Positions 11,646 through 26,600 of a DNA stretch of 64,000 bases are shown here, piece by piece (position 1 is the stretch's first letter; each line of letters begins with the position of its first letter). The notes below the pieces were generated by a model. That model did not search any database and was not told where the DNA came from. It saw nothing but the letters and a program-made list of their open reading frames with translations. The stretch is taken from NCBI GenBank assembly GCA_030248135.1, contig JASANC010002084.1, positions 43,372-107,371 of the forward strand, in the 5' to 3' direction. The DNA comes from Theristus sp. LFF4_11. Its lineage: Eukaryota; Nematoda; Chromadorea; Monhysterida; Xyalidae. A program made the translations under genes and the position numbers.

Positions 11646-14600
11646 CCACAACAACAACAACAACAACAACAACAACATGGAGAAACAGAACACGAGCACG
11701 AGCACGCCGAATCTGCAGCGAGCTCGTTCGATCAGCAGTTCATTGTGCAGCTCACTGGACACGTCCGGCATCGACGTCGAAGACTTGGACATGATGGACT
11801 GCCTGGTCACCGATGTCAGGACGTTCTCGGAGTCATTGGCGAAACTGGCCGAACTGCTCGATGAGAGGAACGACTCGGGAGTTGATGGTAAGGCTTTTTT
11901 TACTGTTGATTGCTGTTGATTATTATTTTGATTTATTCGGATCGTTGTCGCGCGAAAATGTCGTCATTCGCTTGAAGAGCACACCGGTTTGTCATGAACA
12001 CGCGCCAGAAGTTTCAGTTTGGTTCATTCCTTCACGCGTTTTTTCTTCACGTGACGAGATCAGCCGAACAAGCCCCCCCCCCACGTGTTGCCGTACAACA
12101 ACCGCATGTTTCAGCGCAGATGACGTAATTTCAGTTTCGATCTGTTTTTCGCCTGTAGTTCTTTCTTTTTTTAATTGATTTTCTGTGGAATCAAACGTTT
12201 CACAAACGTCCAAAGAAAGACTAGATTTATTTCTAGGGAGTGGATTTTTCTAGATACACTGTATCTGTATCTTTCTGGAATGGATTTCTTTCCAAGGCTG
12301 CTTGTGATTGCAGAACGTCACGGTCAGTCGTTCTGCGTGCGTGTGCATGACACAGTCACCGAAGTGAGTCGCCATTTCAAAGAGCTACTTCGATACCAGT
12401 TCTTGAAAACTACTGACCTGTTGACTCCCGCTTCTAGTCTCGTTCATTCAGTGAAAGGTTGGTGTTGTTGTGATACATAGTTTTTGGTTGTTTTTGCAGC
12501 TGTGGACTGGGTAAAACGCGAGGAGATGGTCTTATTTTTTGTATTTCTGGTATCAATTGTTGCATTGTCTGTCTTTTCGCAGGTTTTTTGGACGCGCTTG
12601 ATTTAAATGAAGCTTGACCGTGTTTTTTTGCAGAACTGAAATTTGGTGAATCGAATGAAGCAAACGATCGTGCTCACGACCGGGCAGCAGAAGCGATCAA
12701 GGCAATCGAGGTCGTGTTGGCCGAACGCTTGCGCACTTACATGTTCGTGAATGGGCGTGCTTGGCTGTTGCAAAAGTGTTTATTTTTCATGAAAATGTGT
12801 CATTGCCAAACATACAAAGAGGTTGGAGTAGGCCTTTTGCTTAACCATTTAAAAACTGTTAGCTCGATGTTAGCTCCTGTCACCGACTTTTGACCAAAAG
12901 CAGCCATCACAAATTTGCGTCGTCACATCTGCATTATTTATGCATCTTAAAAAAACATAAAAACAGCGACGTTGAAAAATATGCCAAATAAATACAAAAA
13001 ACGAGTTTTTTTCAACAAGAAAAAAAGTGCGCCAGTCACGCCATGCAGTGATGGCGCCAGGCCGGGTTTGCATTGTGTACAGGGTGTTTAAAAACATCTG
13101 AAATGATTATTAATTTTTTTGATTTATTGCTTGCCAAAAAACTTGGTTCTGTTTGCTTTAGATCGTCAAAGCATTGGTTTCTTCTAGTCAAAAATCATTT
13201 TCATCATTTGCTTTTTTCTAATCCAAATGTGTTGTATTTGCATCAAAGTTGCACATTTCGGAACACGTTGAAGAAACAGCAAACGTTTTTGAGCCCCTGT
13301 ATTTATCAGTTAATCAGTTTGCAGCAGCAAGTCCACGGCAGCTAATAATGATCGAAACTGAAACTGTATATGATCAAAGACCAAAAAACACTGATTACAG
13401 TTGTTGTGTACACAACACTGGCTGTGAAGCAGGTTTCACTGGTTTCGTTACCAGCAAGCACCTGAGCAATTTCCACTGCGAGATAAACGCCTATTCTCAG
13501 CAAAGTATCGCTGTTGCGTTTTGTTTTGTATACCCCCTTTGTTTATTTTTTCAAATTTCAAAGTAGAACAGCCCAAACAGAAGTCACATAACATGTCGAA
13601 CAATGTTGCATTCCGTGCTCCCAGTGTCAGTCATGACATGAATCCGTTAGCGCACAGTATTAGCAGCAGCAGCAACTTGCTTTTGGCAACCAACGTTGCA
13701 AATGTGACTGCTCCAACTGATGCACCGCATGATCCAATCAACACTGAATCACCAACCACTGACACGTTGAGTGTCCCGAAAGCGCCATGGAACGCTAAAA
13801 TCTACGACCGACGCAACAGCGAAGGCCACCGATCACCGAAACGCAGCATCGTCTGGGACACGATCTCGGAAGAGGTGACGCTTGATGCCGAGACGGTGTT
13901 CTCGAGTTTACCGCAATTGTTGGCGTCCGGTGAGACGGCGACGCCTCGCTGTAACTCGATCTCGCAACCGTCGCGCTTTCGGCGTCACTCGCCGCGACGT
14001 AATTTGTCGGTGCGCGAGAACAAACGTCGCGCCTGTGAGTTCCACGACAGCGCGAACGTCGTCGCGACCGATACGACGACAGCGACATTTCGAAGCGGTG
14101 ACACAAATGAGAGTTGCCGAAAGAGCAGCAAAGAGACGGAACACAGCAGCAGCGTGCGTTTCGATTCACTTTTGTCAATGACGGACTCGACGTCGGAGTC
14201 ACCGCCGATCGACGCAGGCGGTCGTGAGCACGCACAAGTTGCATCACAGTACGCAATGCATCCGGGGGTTTTTCGAATTTTCTATCTTTTTGTTTTTACA
14301 AACTTCAAAACAATGTCGGCAACATTATTTGGACTAATCGCACAAGTGAACCCTGAACTGAAAATAAGTATTCTGTTAGTTTAAAATTTTGTCTTTACAC
14401 TTCTTTACGTGTGATCATGTGTGTTACACACAGTGATAATTGCGCGACATAAATTTTCCACATTTCAAAATATAAAAAACCCAGACGGTGAAACAGTTTT
14501 CCACTGAGCACTTGCATCAAAGAACGGGGACTGAAAATGAGTTTTTTCAAGTTATACGCCAGTGCACTTGGTGTTCGCATGTACACATTTTGATGTACAG

Positions 14601-17600
14601 TCGCAAATTTACGGAGTAAAAATTTTAAACAACATTTCCCCAACCCCAATAGTCCAGTGAAAAGCTTCATTCAGTTCAGGAGCAGCCAGAGCCACATCAT
14701 ACAAAAATGTAGTTGTTGATTTAAAAAAAACGTTACTTGAATTTTTCCTGTGTGCAAAGTCTATAATTAAAGGTGATTTTTTAGTGACTGTAGTTTTTTA
14801 TCACCTGCAAACAGTATCTTACTATTTTTAAACAATGTTGCTTGATTTGAACTGACGTGCGCGAGAAACGTCGCCCAGAAATTACAAAACTGTTTTCGTT
14901 TAAAAGAAATTTCTAATTTCTCTTCCAGGATTATTTGTTTCCACTTTTCCAGTTTTACGAACAGCCACATGAATACACGATATTCCGTTTTTCACACGAT
15001 AAATCACGTCAGAAAATGTGTAAAACAAAATTAGTGTTTCTTACAGTACAGCTGCGTAAAACTTCATGTTCTTGAAATTTACACATGCCTCACCCCCCCC
15101 CCCCATTCATGCACTCGCGCGCGCTGAAACGCCGGCGCCACTTATAACACGTGAAGCTGTGACGCTTTTGCTCCATGAATGTGTAGCGAAGTGACGCCGC
15201 GTGAACTGACGCCAGCGCTTCAATCAGGCCTTTTTATTCCGCTTCAGCAGTTTGTCTGTTTTGTAAATTTTGAGCAGTTGTTTAATGTTAATTGCAGGAT
15301 TGGCGATTATCTAAGTTGGGAAATGAGCCAAGATGTTGACAACCATTACCACAAGTCATCTTACGGCAATCTTTGTCAGGTTAGTTTGATGTTCAGCTGT
15401 AAAAACTGCATTTTTACAGCTGCATAGTATTCTAGCAGAAAAACGTTCGAGATTTTATTGACACAAAGAAAAACCGTCATTTCATAAAATTCCATGACGG
15501 TTTCAACGCTAAGCTACTTTTTGTTTGGTTGGTAATCTACTTTTTTATTTTGTTATTGCCTATTGTTTCGTTTACCTATTTATTCGTCACAGTTTGGATC
15601 ACCTTAGTCAATTCAACACCACAAGTCATTTTTTCACCGTTTTTATTTTCTTTCTTAGGAAAGCCAACACTTGTTACAATAGTTCCTTTGCTTCATTTGT
15701 GGCAGAATGCACGTTTTTTCATTCGCAAGTTGTAGCGTTTCAAGCATTAGTGGACGCTGTCTGAAACGGTCACAAAGAGAGAAAATGACTAAAAACTCAA
15801 AATGCAAACTTACCAACAACGTGTTTTCTTCTGTAATATCTATTTCAGTTTTTTTCGCAATCGTTTATTGGTTTTTGGATTGGTCATCGCGGCAGGGTCG
15901 GGTTTCACAGCGCTTGACCAATACATAAATGATTAGAAAATCATGATTATTTTGTCGCTGTTTGGCTGCATTGTACTTGTTGGTACAGGTTTTCCATTCA
16001 AACGCCGCGTGCTTTTTTTACAAGTGAAACGGTTTGCGCTTATGATTTCAACCTTTCGGTTTCAGACTGAAAAAACGCCTTCTATAGGCTCTTACTGAAT
16101 ATAAAAGCCCATTTATTTTAATAAATATACGGAAAAAAATTATATTTATAACCGGTTTTGTGATTTCTCGCAAGAAAACACACAACACACTGCGTTGTTT
16201 GTTTAAGTAATGTGTAATCGCAGTAATATCACACTTTTCGTCAAAATCCTTTGCGCTACGGAAAAAATTCTAGTGCGATTTTCCACATTTTTTACCACAT
16301 ACCTCGTTTTCACAGTCGCGATTATAAACCGTTTTTTCGGATGTTGAAGTTTTTTGTAGATCACTCAAGACCAGAATCATACCATTTTATTCATATTTTT
16401 ATTTGTGATTATTTTATTTATTTTACAACGTCGTTTTGTATTTGGTTCTTTCTTTGAAAAAGACGATAGGACACATTTTTTTCAGTTGAAACTGGTCAGA
16501 TCTTTTTGATTGATTTGCTCAACTCGATTCGATATTTTCAAAATGAAAACTTTTGCGTGGAGGCGTTGGACTTTGTTGTGCCAACATAAACAGATGTGTG
16601 AACCACAGTTGAATTTCAAAACTAAATGGAAACTTCCATATGTTTGATTTTTTGCACTAGTATTCGGAAACTTTGTTTTCACTGTGTTGAGCAAGGTTTA
16701 GCTACTTTTTACATTTTTACGGTGTAAGGGTTGAAACACATCTGTCGAAATGCAGCAGTGTTGTTGTGTCGAAGCAAAGGCGGGAAAACTAAAAACGAAA
16801 TAAAAATAAATGATCGCAACTTTTGATAATGCATCCAGTCGTCAAGTTTTTTACTGCTTCCAGCTGGTTTTTCAATGTTTTCCTGTATCACACAAGCAGC
16901 TCATAATTTTATGAATAAACTGCTTTCTCATGCAAACCTTTGTATTTTGTTTTTTTGTTCATCGCTGTAAAATCTTTTTATTTGCAAAAACATTATTAAA
17001 CTTATTTGCAAAAACATTATTAAACTTATCTTGCAGCGTCTAGCCAGCATTTGTTTTACGAAAAAACAGACATTATTGGTCCGTACTTGGTTTTTGACAA
17101 GCGTTTTTATTCCATAGCCGCTCCAGCTAATATGGTTGCTCACAGTTTTGCTTCATCACACTCACACATTGTCTTGCAGCAAACCAAGTTTTTCATGTCA
17201 GTTTAATGTTAGTTTCTTAAAATTTTCACTCTTGTGCAAAAAAACGTGTTTTCTGTTGCATTTTCAGTCAACCGAAGATCTGAGTGAATCGGTTCGATCG
17301 GGCACTTCAAACGAGACGGACAACCAGAACAGACACGACCGGTCACTGGTCGGTAGTTCGCGTGCAGCAACGGCGACTGACTTGAATCAAGCGGCGCCAC
17401 AAGGGGCAGGCGGCTTTGCGAGGCGCGGCAGTGTCCGCGGCAAAATGGTCACCTCGTCGAAGGCAATGTTGACGAGACGTCCGAGTGCCTACGAGATGAA
17501 GTCACCTGTCGCTGGCGGTCAGTTTCGCTTAATCATTTTACACTTTTCACGCGTTTTAGTGGGTTACGTTGTTCTTGTGCGATGAAATCGATATGACAGG

Positions 17601-20600
17601 AGCAAACTAATTGACCAATTTTGATGAAATTCCCAACTTTAGCTCTGTGCAAAATTTTATCTCAACCGAAAAGCAGGCACTTGCTGCGTAAATACAGAGC
17701 AGAAAAATCTAAAATCTAAAGAATAAACATTTGGTCTGTGTAGAAGGCAAAACAAATAAATAATTATTAACAGATTCCACGGAATAGACTGTATGCAATT
17801 ATGTAATGATTCTTCGTTAAACCTTTGAGTAAGTAACTTTGACTTTAAGTAAGTTTTTTAATATGAGCAAAATTGATAGAGCGCTTGAAGAGTTAAAATG
17901 AACAATCTTGGGTGCCCTAACATCCGACAACCCCCATTTTGTTTTTCGCACAAGCTACTTAAGGTGTTCACTTAAACTGAAATTTTATTAAATGTAAGGT
18001 CACTCTCACCACTATGTAGTTCTGTTGAAATTATAGAAATCGGAAAATCGAATATTGAGTTTTTACTTTTAGTGGGCTAATCTTTATTTGTTTTGACACA
18101 AGTATCATGGTACTGAATTGTTTCCAAATGGTATTGTGCTGTTTGTGCATGTCGAAACAATGACTGTATCTCCTTGGAAGTTGTACCACTGCAAAATTAT
18201 TTTGTTCCTGCATCACACAAAAAAAGTATTATGCGTTAGCCAGTGCCTTAGGCTGTGCCATTCCTTTCTCTGTGCCACAGTCCGTATCTCAGGTTATTCC
18301 ATTCCGTTCTCTGCGCTTCTCTCCGCGGCTTTACCTCAATCAAAAATTCCACGTCGTCGTACCCGAAATGGTTGTTAAAGCGTTTTGCGGTCGTTTCTCA
18401 ACATCACCTAGACGCGACCCCGCTCAGCTCGTCACTGGCTGGTTGGCTTTCAGATGCTGAAAAACGACCGCAAAACGCCTTCACAAGAATTTCGGGTATG
18501 TCGACACACTCGGTGTACTACCAAGATTTATTGACAGGCACAAAGAAAGGCACATATAGAAGAATGGCACAACCTGAGGCACAGATCAAGGCACGTTATC
18601 CTTTGGTGTCTGTGCACGCACGCGTGTAACATGGCTGCAAGGTTTTCCAAACATCCAGTATTATTTTTATTTTCAGAACATACAATACATAAACCATTCG
18701 TTTAAGCCTGCAAACGTTTTCTGAATCCAGAACATATATCCACGTAGTGTCTATAAAATTGTACAAAATACAAACACAGCAAACAACAATACACAAGCTG
18801 TAAAAATTCGATCTGTTTTAAAAAGGCCTTTGTGAAATTGTTCTGTGTATGACCTGTTTGGTACCAAAAGCGAGCAACTTTTATGCTTTTGATATACAAA
18901 AAAAAAACGAATAAACCTAACTTTCAATTTTTTTGTGAGTCACTTTGCTTGTTAAGTTCAGAAGTAAACCAAACAATTCATTGCTCTTGCTATATGTATT
19001 GGTCCAAATTCTTGTATCTGATATTTTGGCTGATATGGAGAATGCTACTGCAAACTATGACCGAACAAACAGCCATGTGATAAAAAGTGGGTGTTTGTTT
19101 CAAGTTTTACAAAAGGTGCACACAATTTTCACTGAGTTGTTGACTCAATGGCAATGCAACATCGAAAATGGTTTTTTTGCTTCTGTTTTGCCGTCGCAGT
19201 GTGCATCGAACTTGATTTTTTCGGTTATTCACTGTATTTAAAGTTAGCTCATGTCTCGCTGCATTCCAAAACGTGTTGACTTTGGTTCTGCTATCTTTTT
19301 TGTCTTGTTAAATTATTTCAGATTGTTCAATCAAGGTTTTTGCTGATTGCTTGTTTCAACTGCCGAGAGTTTATATTTGTTTGTTACAAAAGTTTGCCAT
19401 TGGTTTTAACTTGTCATCATTAGAGTATGGGCATGTTCTCCCAAAGATTTGAAAGCACGATAATAAACATATGCACGCTGCATGTTCACTTTAATGTTGC
19501 CTTGTTTATTCGATTCGCATGATTTTGGAAAATTGACAAAAAATCCAGTTTTTTACTATGCGTGTGACACACTGTTTGGTTTAAGCATGTTATGTTCTAT
19601 ACATGTTGTATTGAAAGCTACTGAAAGTTAAAAAATGTAAATTATCGAGTTTTTGTATTGTGTGCGGCACAAACTTATCTACAGTGGCGGCCAAAAGTGT
19701 TGGAACGCTGTGCGCGTGTGTGCGTGTGTGATGTGTATTGCGCGTGTGTTCCATCAGCCGTACAAACGCTATAAAAGAATCCCATGCTAATTTTTTTTGT
19801 TTTTTAGACCACTGAGTGTATCTAGCACACTATTCGCAGGTTTTTTTACTGAAGCATACATTTATTTGACAAATACCGAACATTACAACACGCCTCCATC
19901 GCATATGACTGGCAGTAAAATGATTCAAAATCATTGGTAAGAAAACTATTTTACGATGTATTAGCATTTGTTTGTGTTTGAATTATCTAACAGACGTGTG
20001 TTGCGTTCATGTTTCGGGTTCCAGTCGGGTTGTATTGTTTATTCCGCTATGTTTTCTTGCCAAATAATTTTGAAACAGTTTTACTGCCAAATGGAGGTGT
20101 GTTGTAATGTTCGGTATCTGTCAAATAAATGTATGCTTCAGCGAAGAAAACTGCGGATAGTGTATTAGATGTACTCAGTAATCACAAAAACAAAAAAAAT
20201 AGCATGGGATTCTTATAATAGGCTGATGATACACACGCGCAACACACGCGCACACATGCGCGCAGCGTTCCAACACTTTTGGCCGCCACTGTAAAATTGA
20301 ACTTTCAATAAACTGTGGTCTTTTTAAAAAGCAAACCGTTAATGTACCATGCGTGTATAGCATAAAACCTTGCATACAAACTCAAATCATAGCAATCGAA
20401 TCGGTTTTACTATTTTTATAATGTTTTTATTTAAAAAAAATCGCTACTTCATATTAATATTTTGATAGCTATAAACATAAACTACTAACAGTTTCACTAC
20501 CACACTTTGAATTTTGCATATTATCTACCTTCATACAGTATGGCCGAATAAATGAGGCAGTCCATCAAGGCGGGATCAGCCGCAGACTAGGAGTTGTCTT

Positions 20601-23600
20601 TTTTAAAAAAGCCAACATAATTCCTAATCATGTGTACAAGGGATAAAGAATGAACAGAATAGCGCGGATAATCCATTAGAAAATAACGCGTCCAATTTGG
20701 CACACAATTTAGTTTCTGAGCGTCTTTTTTCTTTCATTCAAAATTCGCGCGCTCCTTGCACCCTGAAAAAAGCTGCCATGTTTAACCGGCCATACCGTAC
20801 ATAAACGGTAGTTTCTGCTTTCCTGTCTTTGTATATCTGACAAAATCTTTTTTCATCGACGTTGCAAAAAGGAGAACCCATCTTTCTGTTTTCTGTGGCG
20901 AATGCAAAAATAAAACTGATTGCTTTAGTGCCTACAATATGAGTGAAATGTGCAATTAAAAACAACTGAGAATCGAAGATTAAACAATCAAAAACAGTGT
21001 TTATAAACACATGTATTTTTTAATTTCTAGTTTGTTTTTCATTGCATTACCTCCCCCCCGGTTATGTGGCAAATAAAACGTTATCGTTTTACAGTGCACA
21101 AATAAAAATTTTATGCTCATTTTCAGTTTCATGCTAGTGTTTTTTTTTTGTTCCATCATTCATTTTTCAATATGATATGTATAACGCCCATTTTTCATCG
21201 TTTACTTTTTTGCGAAGTGCAATGACGGTTTTTTGACCTGCGTGCGCAGTTTATTTTTTTACGATCATGCACAAAGTATATGTTTTTTAGTCTATTGACA
21301 TTAACAATAAACTGTAATGTCATAATTTGGTGAGTAGTGTGTGAAGTGCACATAGTAATGGATTTGTACGTTTCATACTTCTGCAATTTAACTTTTTAAA
21401 AACTATTGTTTATTCAGTTTTCTGTTCATGGCAATCTAGTTATTTATATCCGTCTTCAAGTTTTATCCACCTGCAGACTTGCAGATTTATTGGCTTTACT
21501 ACCGTTATCAATTTTTTATGTGTAATAATATGGCATGACTATTGATCGTTGACACTGTTTAAGACCACCTGACTTTGAATATAATTGAACGCGAATTCCG
21601 TTAATTTGGCATGCACCTTGATTTCTTTTGTGACCCATGGTGTTTTCGTCTTTGAATAGGACAGTTTTCTGTTGGGAAGTGATTGTCTTAGTCTGACTAA
21701 ATGAAGTTGTAAACGAAGTCATAACGATGACACGATGAATGAAAAGGTAAAAATTTTACATGTCATAAAAGAACAATCAATATATGCTATGTACTTACAG
21801 TAGCGACCAAAAGTTTGGAAACCCCCATGCGCGCGTGTGCTCGTGGTGGTATATGCATGTTTTCATTGTGCGTCTATCCCCTACACATGCTAGCTTTGTT
21901 TTTTTATAAACACAACAATACACATGACGGACTGTACAGTGCATACAAAACAATATACACTGTACAGAACACATGCATGCCCCACCCACCCCACCTCACA
22001 TTTTGCGTACTGATCGCTTCTGAAATGAATTGAAAATGACTGAATTGCAGTCCGGTGGCTGTTTTTGGCAAACTGTTTACTGGAGCGACTCCGGTGGCGT
22101 GTGAATTCTTGCCATGCTGTATTTGTGACAAAAGAAGTGAACAGGCATCAACGAAACACACGTTATCATAGTGTTCACACCTGCCGTTGATGTTTCGCAT
22201 GCCATTCAAAGCAACGCGTACCGTGGTGTGTATAAAAATTTTATACCTATTTGTTTTTGTGTGCTGCAGTGGACACTCTATTGCTGTGTTCCAAAAATCA
22301 AAAATATTTGCTTATGTGCATAGTAATAACGCAAAAATGACCCAACCAATCGATATGCAACGCATTCAGGGGTTTATAAACTTTTGGTCGCCACTGTACT
22401 TACTATCTACACTGTACTTGCTGTTGTTTTTAATATTTATTGTTATTGTTAGTGTGATTAAGGTTAGCTTGTATTGTTTTCCGCACCTCCGCATAAAAAT
22501 TTCTAAAATCCAAACCATAAAAAATTCCAAATGGATCTACTGTTACACATTAGCCCCGGTTAAAAAATTTAAAATCTGTTCTGCCGGTGTGCCGAAGAAC
22601 GTGGTTGTGCATTTATAAATGGCAAGGTTGAAAGGCTCAAATTTAAAAACAACCAACTGAAGCAAACAAGTTTTTGTTGTTCGTTTGCAGTATTCAGCAC
22701 GTTTAGTATCAATGTATGTGGTTAACAAAAAATGCAGTAAATTTTCTGTGGAATCAGTTAATAGTATTAAAATTCTACTGTCTATAATTGCATTCGCACT
22801 CGAAACATTATTCTAGCATCATCGAAACGTTGATAACCATTATTCTAGCATCATTCAGTTTACTCTTGCTTAATCACACGGTCTAGCATCATTCAGTTTA
22901 CTCTTGCTTGATCACACGGTCTAGCATCATTCAGTTTACTCATGCTTGATCACACGGTCTACTATTTGCTTGGTACATACTGCACATTTGTAAAGGAAAA
23001 TTAAAATTAAACTTAAATCATGTTTAGATGCATATTGTGGTAAATTATAAGGACTGATGTTTATTTATTGCTTATGAGCATGCAATAAAATGTTGTATCA
23101 TGATTAATCCAGCGTTCTGTGCTTGTGTGTAAATTTTGTTTTTCAGGAGTCGTACATGTAAAATGCAACAGTCGTTCTATTATTTCATTTTGAAACTGGT
23201 ATGGGTGGGGTTGTGGTACAGAGCATTTGAAATACACTTGCTCGACATATAGTTATTCTTTCTCATGGTCGCTGTGTTGCATCTTTGTAAATGTATGTTA
23301 TAGATTTTAATATTCAATTTTTGATACATTGCAGGTTACACTCAATTATATTTTTTTCTATGTTTTTGAGCTCTTTATTTTCTGGCGGGGGCTTAAAAAT
23401 TGATTAATTAAAAGTGTAACTAGAAGTAATTTACGTACGTTGTTCAATTTATATGTTCCATTTCACTTAAATTTGGAATAATTAGCGTGGTATTTTAAAG
23501 TGGTGGACTTGCCATTTTCACACTTTATTTGTCCATATCTTGCAGGTCAATCAGTCTCACCCAGAAACAATAACAACGAAAGCGAAGATCAAATGGACCA

Positions 23601-26600
23601 GATTTTAATTGAACTTGGAGACGACGGTGTTGAATTAGCGTTCACCAGAGCAAAACTATGGTCAAAATACTGCAAAGAGTTGTTGAACTTTGTGCAACGC
23701 CGGATTAGTCTTGAAACAGAGCATGCAAGGCAGACACAAAAGCTTGCAGAGAGCACCAAAATTCTTGTTCAAGATGGGGTAAGAAACTTTTGAATACTTT
23801 ATATTATGTTTTAAGATGTTTTAGTAATTGACTTTGCCTGGTTAATTTTGGTTACTTCTAAAAGTGCATTTCAACATCAATCTCATAGTTATGCGTGTAA
23901 CATTTTTTGATTGCAGGATTACCTACCACTGCAGCAGATCTTCTTGAGTAGTTTTCGTGTAGAATCAGAGTTTGCAATAAGCTGCACCGATTCAATGCAA
24001 CGATTATACGAACATAAGTTTGTAAAGGTAAATTAATTTTGCTTTTGTTCATTTAGAACACCATTTTCTGCGGCGAACTAGATGTGCCAGCGCATACCTA
24101 GTGAACCTTTGTCCAAAGTATGAGAAAAAGTAGAATTTTCAGCGAATAGAACGCTGCAAAAATGACCATGATCGCAAGCGAAAGCAGCTACGAGAATTAT
24201 GGGATAAACACTGCAAAATTACGGTTTGTGCGCTTGTTTTTTTTAAATTTTTCTTGTTTCACTTACCAAATTGGTAGCAAAGTTTAACAAACTTTTTAAA
24301 AAATTTAGAGCGATGGAGTTCATGAGCTCAGAAAAGCAAAACAAGCGTACGCCACACGAGAACAGGCGTATAAAAAAGCCAGGGATATTTCCCTAAAGAT
24401 TGAAATGCAAACAGCAGTCGCCGGAGACAATCGAGCAAAGGTGGAAAGAAAAAGAAGGACTGAGGAAGAAGCCATGCTGAAAGTATCTATAGTTCACTCA
24501 TTATTCATTTATCAACATGTTAACATTGTTTGCAACAACTCCATCTTATCGCAATTTACGGATTTCTTCTAGTGCGAAACAGCTGCCGAAAATGTGAAAC
24601 TGTTGGCAGGCCGTGTTCGTGAAAAGCAAATTGATTTGGCGAAAATCAAGGTTTGTTTGTTAATTATTTGTCGCTGTTTTGTCTTGTTTTGTGTTGAAAT
24701 AAATATAAATCTTTCAGGTAGAAGTTATTCGCGAACTGCGTGAGCTTGTTTATCAGTGTGATCAGACGTTGAAGGCTGCTACTGTGACATATTTTCAGGT
24801 ACAACGTTTCTTGCATTTTTTTAAATTTTTTACGATTAAGTGGAACATTTGAGTAACACCTGGCGTATGTGGATTATACTGAACTCTGAGTAAGTCCGTG
24901 TGAGCTTTGGTTCAACTATGCGAGCTTTGTTTTCGGGTATTGATTAGCTGAGAATGTTTCATGAACTTTCCAATTGATTTTTTAACAAATAATTTTTAAA
25001 TGTATTGTGCAAACATTTTGGCATCTGGAGCCAAAAAACAAGTGTTTTAGTTAAATACAAAAGCAAAATCGGTTTATGCCAATGCACAAATGTTCCACAT
25101 GGTTTGGCAGGTCTCACAAATATATGAATGTTTTGTTTTTCGGAAACTTGATTTTGATTTTTTCAAACCAGACCCTATCCGGCTTGTGGGCGTTGGTGCC
25201 GATGCAATATCAAACTCTAAGTGACAGTGCACGCGCTTACACTCCAGGCAGCGAATATCGAGATTTCCTTGCCACCTTGCAACAACAGCCTGGCTCTACC
25301 ACTGAAAATGAATGGTTAGCTATATTGGTGCATGAAGTATTCGATAAAACAAATTCCAAGTTTGGAAGTAATATTTTTTTGCTAAAATGCTATTGCTGCG
25401 GTGTGCCTGTAGCAGAATATTCTGCGCAAAGACACTGATAAAAGCATAGTAGTCATGCGCTGATGAAAGTATGGTCGTTATGTGCGCAACTTCAATTTCC
25501 GTTTCATTCCTGCCAACGAACGCGCACGACAACAGTAATGGGATTGCTTATTCCTATACTTGAATGTTTTCTCGTTTTATCCGGTTCTCGTAATTCAACA
25601 CTAAAGCTTGCTTGTTTGTCATTTTGACAGTTAGCCTATCTGAGTTGGTTTGTTACTGCAAATACACAGATATATACAACTTGGCACAGGTACAATTTGT
25701 TTTTTTGTAACTGAAGAAGAAAGCGCTTTTTTGCATCACTAGGTGTACCCGCATTATAAAAAAGTTAGTTAATGTATTGAAGAAAACGAAGTTTGAAAGT
25801 CCGACAGCTATTTGCTTATTTTCAATTGAGCGCGATTCAAGTAAACATGCCAATCTTATTCTCCATTCAATTTGTATTCACTGCGAGCGCGCGGTCACTT
25901 ATTATGTGCCGAAGTCTCAGACAAACGCACAGATAGTTTCAAACAGAAGCTTCCAAATTTGCCCTAATTTGCCTTCTGCAACTGTATACATTGTAAGTAA
26001 TTAGAATTTTTTGTTTTTTTTGGATCAATGTCTAAGAATTTATGAATTTATATATCGTCTTTTATGACAGTTTTATCATTTTATCAGACCGTTCTTTTAT
26101 TTCTCTAACAGTCTCAAACCCACACCGACACCACCATTTGATAATTTCATTTTCCATTTTATTTGTTTACTTTTCAAGAATATTGAATGTTTTGTGGTTT
26201 TAGCGGTTTTCGTTGAATCCTGATTTTTTCTTTCAAAAAAGCTTTATAAATAAATACAGGGTGAACCAAAAAGGTTCCAACTTCAAAATGCTGTCACTGG
26301 CTTGTGCTGGGACCTTATGACTTAAAATTTGGAACACTGTCAAAACACTTTGGAGGGTTTTTCTGGTTTAATTTTTTTGGTTTACAAGTTTCAGTTTATT
26401 TTTACAGTGTAATTTTCAAAAAAATAGCAAATTTTGTCACAGAAACAATCTTCACCGATAATCTCACTGTCTATCATTGCTCATAATCGTCCACATCGTA
26501 ATCCAGATTCTCATCATGCAGTTTCTGCATTTCTTCATCCTATTTGTCTTTACTATCTTCTGCGAGTTGGCGCTTGGTCAGCTGCTCAATGTGAGCGCCA

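Noticed and set aside
11445..11810. Poly-Leu (minus) and poly-Thr (plus) open frames across the AAC tract
   Set aside because: They are other-frame readings of the (AAC)n repeat inside RhoGAP exon 1; only the Asn frame continues into conserved exons.
13795..14256. Arg/Ser-rich minus-strand frame of 153 codons opposite RhoGAP exon 4
   Set aside because: A shadow produced by the codon bias of the plus-strand exon, which links in phase to its neighbours.
22808..22965. CRISPR array
   Set aside because: The 38-bp units are contiguous tandem copies without variable spacers, and the genome is eukaryotic.
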